From NCBI GenBank assembly GCA_002633005.1, contig NMRA01000059.1, positions 709,150 to 773,149 of the forward strand: a stretch of 64,000 bases of DNA, in the 5' to 3' direction. Shown piece after piece: positions 57,608-64,000 of this stretch. A model generated the notes under the pieces. The model saw only the letters and a list, made by a program, of their open reading frames with translations. It made no database searches and was not told where the DNA came from. A program made the translations under genes and the position numbers. Source of the DNA: Phoronis australis. Lineage: Eukaryota; Phoronida; Phoronidae. Every line of letters begins with the position of its first letter. Within the stretch, counting starts at the first letter, position 1.

Positions 57608-60600
57608 CTGAAAATAAAGACGTGTTCCTTATCGAGAAAATGAGGCTTTTGGGTAATTAATGGCATTAACTTCAACTAGCCCACTGAAATATTTGAGACC
57701 CTGCCTTTGATGGCTCATCCAACACAGTAAAAAGAGCTTACCGCATTGCCACACATTTAGACCCTTAATGTCTTTTAAATAATTCGCATATTGGCGCACG
57801 TTTAGCATATAAGTACATTTTTGCACAGACTCTCCAGGGTCTGATGGCTCGGTAATGCGCTATAACATTCAAACATGACACTAGTTGGTTTTTCGCATAT
57901 AATCACCACCACAGCAACCACCATCATCGTAAGTATGGGACAATGGCTTTTCTTTTGAAGTCATTGATACTAGTATCCTTTAATTAAAATTCTCAGTAAA
58001 TGACCACTTGACTGAGAAGAGACGACGGATCTTTTCCCGAGGTGGTGATTCTTCATAACTCATCAATGACGCACTGAGACGAACAAACTGTTTTGATATG
58101 TTTTAAATGAGAATGCCACCCAAAAAACAACCTATTTTGTATCAGTTTAGATCTAGTAGTTCCACTCGATAACAGCAAGTACAGCTCCTTTACCTGACAC
58201 CCGGCGGCAGACGGAGGTATTGAAATTAACCAATGGCGTCAGAAGTTCGAACGCAGTCTGTTCAGCAGTTCACAACACGCTAACTGGTGTGAGTTTATAG
58301 CCTGAATTCATCGTTTTACACCAATTAATTGTCAAAATTTGATGTAAAACCCTCAAATTCATATTGAGTTATTGAACAAAAGTGCTGTTTTACATGTATT
58401 TCGCTGTTACGGATTACAGGTATTTGAACGTACCTTTGCCTACAAAGTTCGGTAAGCTAATTTACCAAGATCGGTCGCGGGAGTTTGGGGTCTGTTCGGT
58501 GACAAATTCGAATTATTCGTCCGTGAAATACAGACAGGAGAACATATCTGTGTGTTGTAATTTTAGACTTGAGATTTTTTATAGTTTTAAACACACAAAA
58601 CGCTTGTTATCCCGGCCAGTGGTTCGGAATCCGATCAAGCCCGTCGCGGCCGGACTGAGGACATCACAAACGTATACCAGCCAAAGTTGGAAACTAAACT
58701 TCCAGTTACGAAAAGACTATACTTGTGAGTCAAAAAAATAATGTGCACGTGATTGTTTTGGTGAATTAGCCGCGAAACTGCAAATCTTCATACTAGATCG
58801 TTGGGGCCGGGTTACGAAGTCGGTTTACCCTTCTATAGAACCGTCGGACAGAAGTTGTGCAGTCACAATGGTTCGAATAATGTATATGAATAGCGAAATA
58901 CAGATTCCCCTAACAACTGAACTTAAGATATAAAATTGAGTTACTGTTTCACAACTGCTTTCTGTCACCAAACACTGAATTAGCAAGCGCTCGCACGGCC
59001 TCGGTGCCCGCTCAATTAGTTTATTGCATCTAACGCCGCTAACGCAGTAATTTATTCATTGCTGGCTTCTCAAAACATTTGCACTCACGACCACTCCAAG
59101 GATTACAAATTTTATCAAATGAGACAGAATTTGTTTCAGTTTTATTATAAACACTGGTCAGGATGAGGATAATTCATTTTGAAAGAGAACGCATAATGAT
59201 AAACGTCAGCGAGGCAACTCGCAATCCCGACTTTGATGATTGCTCATCGGACGAAGACTTCACAGTTCGATCGTTAAGTTTCACAGGCTATCAGTTCAAA
59301 CGGGAATACACTGATACTAGACAGGCGCCGTGAATGTGCACAAACACGGAACATATGGCTAGTTTCGAAAACCGTTTGGATGACTTGTCATGGTGCCAGT
59401 GCGCTAACTGCACGATAATAGAAACGACTGACGCTTGTGTTTGCTGCCACAAAATTTTGCAAATGAAACGCCTTATTGGAGAAGCGCAGATGTGTCTCAC
59501 GTATCATCTTGATTTTGCACCTCATCTGAACACAGGTGTGCTTACGACGTTCTATAGGGCTGGGGAAAAAGAACTGGCTAAAACATCCTACACCCAGAGG
59601 TTCAAACAGAAGTCTGACGAACGAGTCAGCCATTAAACAGGTTATTTAAAACGTTATGTTCTAATGCTTTGAATTAATTGTAATTATTTACGTTTTCATG
59701 GCCAATTACAATTCTCCATAATTAAAAAACTGATCGTCTGAACCGCCACAGACAAAGAGAAATTTCACGGTCTTATACTTGGTATTAACGGCGTACTTTT
59801 CTTTCCCCACTACCTCGAGCCACCTCCCGAAGCATTGTGGGCTCTCGAGAAAACCGAAAAAACAATATACCTCGCAGCTTCATAGTTCGCGCATTTGGGA
59901 ACGAAACACCACACCATAACGGCACTCACTCTGCAGAAGAACCACTGACGTCGCCGCGTCGTTTCTCACCTTCCTCATTGGTTAACGCGACACCTTTCGG
60001 CGAGGTAAGATCGACCGTATACGAGGTGATGTGGATGTAGACCAATTAAGACGATAAAAAAGACTAATTAAACCGGGTGGCATTCTCCTTAACTATCAAA
60101 CAAAGTATCGGTCAATTACAAACTGATGCAAAGCGGTTGTTTCCTTAAAAAAAACAGTTTCATCCACTGACTACCCTAGATTAGTGTTTGTTTTTGCTAT
60201 ACTTACACCACTCAAGGTCCAAGTGAGACAAAGTGGTTGTTTCTAGTATACTTGTACTGACAAAAAAGTTTCAGCCATTGGCTAACTGAGACTCAGTGGT
60301 TAAAACGAGTTCGAGTGGGGATCTGCGGCCCATCACACGTCCACTCGACACATCCTGGGCCCAGTGCAAGAAATACTTGACCGCGGAAATTCACGAGTCC
60401 TCTGCTATCAAAGAAAGTCTCATTCACTGAGTAATAGAAACGAAGTGATCGATTCTGACATACATTCATCGTCACTGATACAGTAAATCGGTTGTATTTA
60501 TCAAAGAAGAGTTCATTCAATGACTACTTGAGACAAACTGGTTGTTTCTAGTATACTTAAACTATCGAGTGAAGTTTCACTCAGTAGTTATGCAGAACCC

Positions 60601-61089
60601 TTGAAAAATCTCCAAATTGGGCCGACGTCGGAACCTCAAATCTCAGATACTGGAGATTGGATCCATACAAAACTTTCAGATACCATGCTTTACACAGTTC
60701 ACCAAAACAACATTTTAAGGATTTCTAAATTGCTCCACTTTTGTAAGGGATGCTGTCAAACAGTGGCCGCACTTGTGATTTTCACGAACAAACTCATAAA
60801 TTGCATTAAACGAAAACGAAATGAAAATTTAGAAAAATATAATGGCGTTTTTTGACATTTTTTCTTAAGCATTTATATGAAACAAAATGGGGTCAGGTTA
60901 TTGAACCTGTTGTTTTGTAATCAATATATGTTTCTTTTTTCTAAATTCAATTAAAAAGAAAGGAACAAGTCACCCAATTGGTAATAACATTACACGTGCT
61001 TTTTACTTTCAGAAAAAATGATACTTTTACTGAGCTTAAATCTATAGTTTAGATGTTTGTCTAAATACCGATTTTAGATATAGTCCTAC
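57608..61089. other. intron of the large gene
   Basis: Contains the plus-strand P2X7-C-like ORF at 59,196. A 119-codon plus-strand open frame at 58,382-58,741 shows no recognisable family. Confidence 0.5.
59196..59636 (+). pseudogene. P2X7 C-terminal-like zinc domain ORF with in-frame TGA
   Basis: From ATG at 59196 the frame reads 45 codons (DFDDCSSDEDFTVRSLSF … GYQFKREYTDTRQAP), meets TGA at 59331-59333, and continues in the same frame for 100 codons to TAA at 59634-59636. The second part has WCQCANC … ACVCCHKI, then a stretch with H and aromatic residues. This pattern, preceded by a Y-x-F motif and acidic Ser-rich start, matches the intracellular domain of P2X7 receptors (P2RX7_C family), which occurs as stand-alone single-exon genes in many marine invertebrates. 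There is no channel part. Lying on the opposite strand inside an intron, it looks like a retrocopy or transposon-borne gene. The lone TGA suggests early decay; readthrough or a base error is possible. Confidence 0.55.
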
Positions 61090-61184
61090 CTGAGACATAG
61101 TGGTTATTCCGGGTATACTTTTCGTCTAACAGGTGGATGTGTCCATTGAAAATTGTTTTAGATCCCTCGCCGTCTATGATTTTT
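61090..61184 (-). CDS. large modular protein, exon 3 (95 bp)
   Basis: Acceptor CATGTTGCAG and donor CAG|GTAGGA. Only one frame is open and it is the one demanded by both neighbours (phase 2 in, phase 1 out). It reads from KIIDGEGSKTIF to NNHYVS and completes the linker before the next module, which begins A-NWDGFRDNETD. Confidence 0.65.
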
Positions 61185-61324
61185 CTGCAACATGCAAAAT
61201 GTTTCAAGGTCAAAGATTATGTTCACGAATCATCTCTCACAACAAATCTAATCCAAAAGCTGATTAAGTACTGCAGCAGAAATTTTGTCTCGTAACGCGC
61301 ATAGGCCGCCCGTTTACTTACTCA

Positions 61325-61402
61325 TCCGACACCGGGGAGAATCGCACCAGGGTCGCGGTAGTGCCAGGCTAAGACCTCACCTTAACCACTGCACCACAGG
61401 TT
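61325..61402 (-). repeat. tRNA-derived SINE-like fragment
   Basis: Minus strand reads GTGGTGCAGTGGTTAAGGTG (A box) with GGTGCGATTCTCC in the B-box position. Confidence 0.5.
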
Positions 61403-61471
61403 TACAACAAATTACAAAAGAAAAAGAGTGAACGTTACGTAGACACATTTTAAAATACAGGGCAACAATAC

Positions 61472-62668
61472 CTGTGATTCGCTTGATTTGTAACGTCCAC
61501 ACATCTGTGAACTTGCGTTACAGCTGCAGAGCAACCATCGGCCACTAAGGTGTCCAGCGAGGCATTGGAAATTGGTCCAGGTTCCGGAGGCGTGAAATCG
61601 ACAATGGTGCCCTTTGAAGCCATGTAGCCTATGTACTCCAGAGAGTTTGTAACTCTTACATTTGAAAAATAAACATCGCCATGTTTGAGTGAGTCGGCAT
61701 CGAAATTAATCACAGTAGCGCTTCCCGTCAGTCGCTCGTAGTTATGGAAAGCTCCGCTTTCTCTTAGCTGAGCTACGTTGCCTTCGATGACGGAGTGAAG
61801 AAGACAAGTCTGGGATGTGGTGTCGTAGTCAAACGAAATACAAATGGAGCCCTGTGCAATGCAGGCGGTGGCACAATGTACATCTGTAAACGTCGACATG
61901 GTTTTTATGGGATTGACTGTGAGTTTACCCCTGCGTGGATGAGAGAAGTGTTTGAGATCGCTTGAGATACCGGGATTGACGGTGGCCTGCTTCGTTGAAA
62001 AGACAGTCCAATCAACGATAGAGTTTCCCAATTCGGCAACACCCACCCCGAGTGCTTGAACGGTTTCTGTTATCGGTGAATCTTCTCTCAGGACTGCGGT
62101 CGCGGCCATCTTTCGAGGATGGCTGGACACAGGGTAGAATGCGGTAATTCTACCGTCAGGGAGCGTCGTGTCATAAGTGTTAAGGCTGCACTGAGCTGTT
62201 GCCGACAACCCCTGTGAGTTCGTTATCTTCACTGTCCAATACAGAGGTATGCCATTTGTTAACACAATTGGAACCATAATAGACGGACCGCCCATGTCGT
62301 CCCAATCTTTGACATCATTCCCGCCCTTGAATGAGCCCACGGCATATCGCCGGTGTACCTCACTGACCTCATCACTGGCTTCAACCTCCAACTGAAACGC
62401 AGGTTCGTCAGGTGCACGACCAACAACTTGCTCTACAAAGCAGCCCTGTCCTGTCGCCCTTCGTCTTTTCCCCGTTATCGGAGAGCCTGTTGAGGGGGGT
62501 GAATTGTCTTTTTCCACCAAAGGCTTGTCGAGAATCGTTTTCACTATAGATGGTGCGGTGTATTGCCAAATCAAGAAAGACATCTTCTTAGTGTAGAATA
62601 GCAATTCAATTTCCAAGAATGCTCGTAGTTCCAACCTGATGGGCACTAACACCAACTGAATAAGGATC
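61472..62668 (-). CDS. large modular protein, exon 2: polybasic site, PAN-like and VDFTPP
   Basis: Acceptor TTATCTTGCAG before 62668; donor AG|GTATTG at 61472; phase 2 in, phase 2 out. In order: a beta-rich start, a Pro-Ser linker, the polybasic stretch GKRRRATGQG (furin-type, near 62,465), a module with YAVGSFKGG, then a PAN/Apple-like unit (HCATACIAQGS … CISFDYD … QTCLLHS, four cysteines in the usual spacing) near 61,800-61,900. It ends in a linker VDFTPPEPG. PAN modules bind proteins or sugars in known families; the ligand here is unknown. Confidence 0.7.
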
Positions 62669-63395
62669 CTGCAAGATAAGTAGATATACAAATGTAAGGA
62701 GAACTTTTTGCACTTTATTGACAACATGCATGCATGATAAAAGCCGTGTATTTAATGAATGTTACATTTGCTCTGCTGTTCATTACCACGGCAGGGTCTG
62801 CATTTCTACGGGCCAGTTTCGGCGAATGTGTCAAGAAAGACTGCAAGTTCTGAGCTCACCACCAGAACGTAAAAACATGTTTGTATATCAGTGGCGGGTC
62901 GTGTGTCGTTTTGATTTCATTTTCGTAAGATTCTGAAGTGAGGCTTGAGTTCCAACGTTTGCGCTATATTTGGCGCGTTAAACAAAACCAAATTTAGTGT
63001 GTCGTAGGCCTATTTGAAAATTTTTAGGATTGCGAAAAACAGTGTCCCGCTTTTAGCAGCTCTCAGAAAAAGTCAAACTCTCAGTAATGCCCCATGCTTG
63101 TGTACAGCGCATCAGAGGTTAACATCAAACAGAAATAGAACAGTTTTGCTTTGGTGTATTTGATCACAAAACACTCCATTTGGACACTAGATCAATTATT
63201 TAAATTTTGGGAACTAATTTGCCTTATTAAAGAACTTTACAAAGGGGTCCATCCAATAAAACACTGATGTGCCAACGAAATTGTGCTGCAACATTTCATC
63301 TCCATAAACTTGTCTGAGCAAATTATGCTGCACGACGCTTTTTAATGTAACCTTCTTTATAGACGGTTTAAAAGAACGAGAAATGTTAAACTTAC
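62669..63395. other. intron of the large gene
   Basis: Between exons 1 and 2; nothing recognised inside. Confidence 0.5.
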
Positions 63396-63553
63396 CCAAC
63401 GTCTATTGGGAACTTGCTGAATTTTACTTTCCCAGTGATCGGGAACTGCGTCTCCAACAAGTAGCCAATGACTTCGACACCAGCGCTTGCGATACCTATG
63501 CTGATACTTGCAGATCCCCATGCCTTAACACCGGCAAACGGTGTCGTAGTTAC
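63396..63553 (-). CDS. large modular protein, exon 1 of those in window
   Basis: Acceptor GTTCTAG before 63553 (weak pyrimidine tract) and donor GG|GTAAGT at 63396. Phase 0 in, phase 2 out. It reads through GSASISIGIASAGVEVIGYL and a FPITGKV stretch. With the start of the next exon (ILIQLVLVPIRLELRAFL) it forms a hydrophobic beta-rich segment. Earlier exons are outside the window. Confidence 0.6.
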
Positions 63554-64000
63554 CTAGAACATCGACATTAAGATAAGCATTTTGCTTCTGTGCGTGAAAA
63601 AAATAACACCGCGTTCGCATGCCGCCCTATCAAAAAGCAGTTTGGACTTTTGATCGTCAGTTTAAAAAAAAAAAACATTGTGAACATTCGATAGATAACT
63701 CAGTGACCTGCTTCTTTGTCGTCCGCCCAATACAACCTGGTCGCACATGACTGGTCAGAATATTAGCATTTTACACGTTGAATGTTATGCTAATTACTCG
63801 TTACACGGCAGATTGGGCGCCTCGTTCGGAAAAAGAGTGTGTTTTCGTAACGTCAAATTTTAGGCTTTGAAAATACCCGAGATGTTCCGGATGAGGACGC
63901 TTTTGTGAACGCTCATTTTAGATGTCTCATTTGCCCCATGCAGTGTATATCTGTACATCCTATCTCCCCTGTTAAAGAAAACCACTCCTGTACGCAGACT

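Larger units (their letters stand above)
28499..63553 (-). other. large multi-exon gene for a modular extracellular protein (partial)
   Basis: Seventeen coding exons were joined by eye from GT-AG sites on the minus strand. Exon lengths from 5' to 3' are 158, 1197, 95, 534, 181, 185, 689, 1439, 3356, 121, 143, 132, 148, 155, 101, 171 and 528 bases. Every junction keeps phase, and the total of 9,333 bases gives 3,110 residues plus stop. The 5' end lies beyond the window. The central ~2,100 residues are fibronectin-III-like modules with linkers such as VDFTPP, IDTTPP, IDRTPP, VDITPP, VDLTPP and VDNTPP (ten clear cases) and a recurring F-x-D-x-E-S-G-I core. Such chains are known in uncharacterised secreted proteins of amphioxus and cnidarians. 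I infer a secreted or matrix role; no transmembrane helix was seen. I do not recognise a named orthologue. Confidence 0.75.

Noticed and set aside
58382-58741. 119-codon plus-strand frame
   Set aside because: No recognisable motif, within an intron on the opposite strand; chance length in AT-rich DNA.

Overview
The window reads as nuclear DNA of a marine invertebrate animal. Its genes are split by GT-AG introns of up to several kilobases, and the spaces are crowded with tandem repeats, foldback elements, DNA transposons, a LINE remnant and tRNA-derived SINE-like fragments. The octamer TACATGTA and its core ACATGTA recur throughout, as is common in amphioxus, hemichordates, molluscs and cnidarians. 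I cannot settle the phylum from the sequence. There are assembly joins marked by single N at 8130, 14164 and 51560, and a 374-base N gap at 48751-49124.

Layout. 1-2,800 (+): a decayed minisatellite-like coding region built on an 11-residue repeat. 4,761-8,555 (+): the last three exons of a membrane transporter that resembles the monocarboxylate transporter (SLC16) family. 9,014-9,850: a LINE remnant (-) beside or interrupted by a small hAT-like element. 10,116-26,390: a tandem segmental duplication. Each unit carries a two-exon, minus-strand HXXXD acyltransferase gene (PapA / alcohol O-acetyltransferase type) plus its upstream flank. Copy 2 appears intact (451 residues); copy 1 lacks its start because of an assembly break. 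26,390-28,370: diverged repeats.

28,377-63,553 (-): one very large gene. I joined 17 coding exons by splice sites, and all 16 junctions keep reading phase. Together they encode at least 3,110 residues; the 5' end lies beyond the window. The protein is a chain of fibronectin-III-like modules with VDxTPP linkers, a PAN/Apple-like cysteine module, two polybasic (furin-like) sites and a C-terminal exon with 29 consecutive Asp codons. It is probably extracellular.

The introns of this large gene hold independent items. These include an internally deleted THAP-domain DNA transposon with ~270-bp inverted ends and flanking TTAA (Kolobok-like, 35,677-37,014), a plus-strand P2X7-C-terminal-like zinc domain ORF interrupted by one in-frame TGA (59,196-59,636), and two further copies of the same hAT-like element, all three flanked by 5-bp duplications. 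They also hold two long near-perfect hairpins' worth of structure (one here at 45.9 kb, the other at 20.9 kb in the acyltransferase intron), a foldback element, and an unmerged 669-bp contig overlap that looks like two haplotypes.

The transporter, acyltransferase and large extracellular-protein genes are ordinary neighbours; nothing in the sequence ties them into one pathway.
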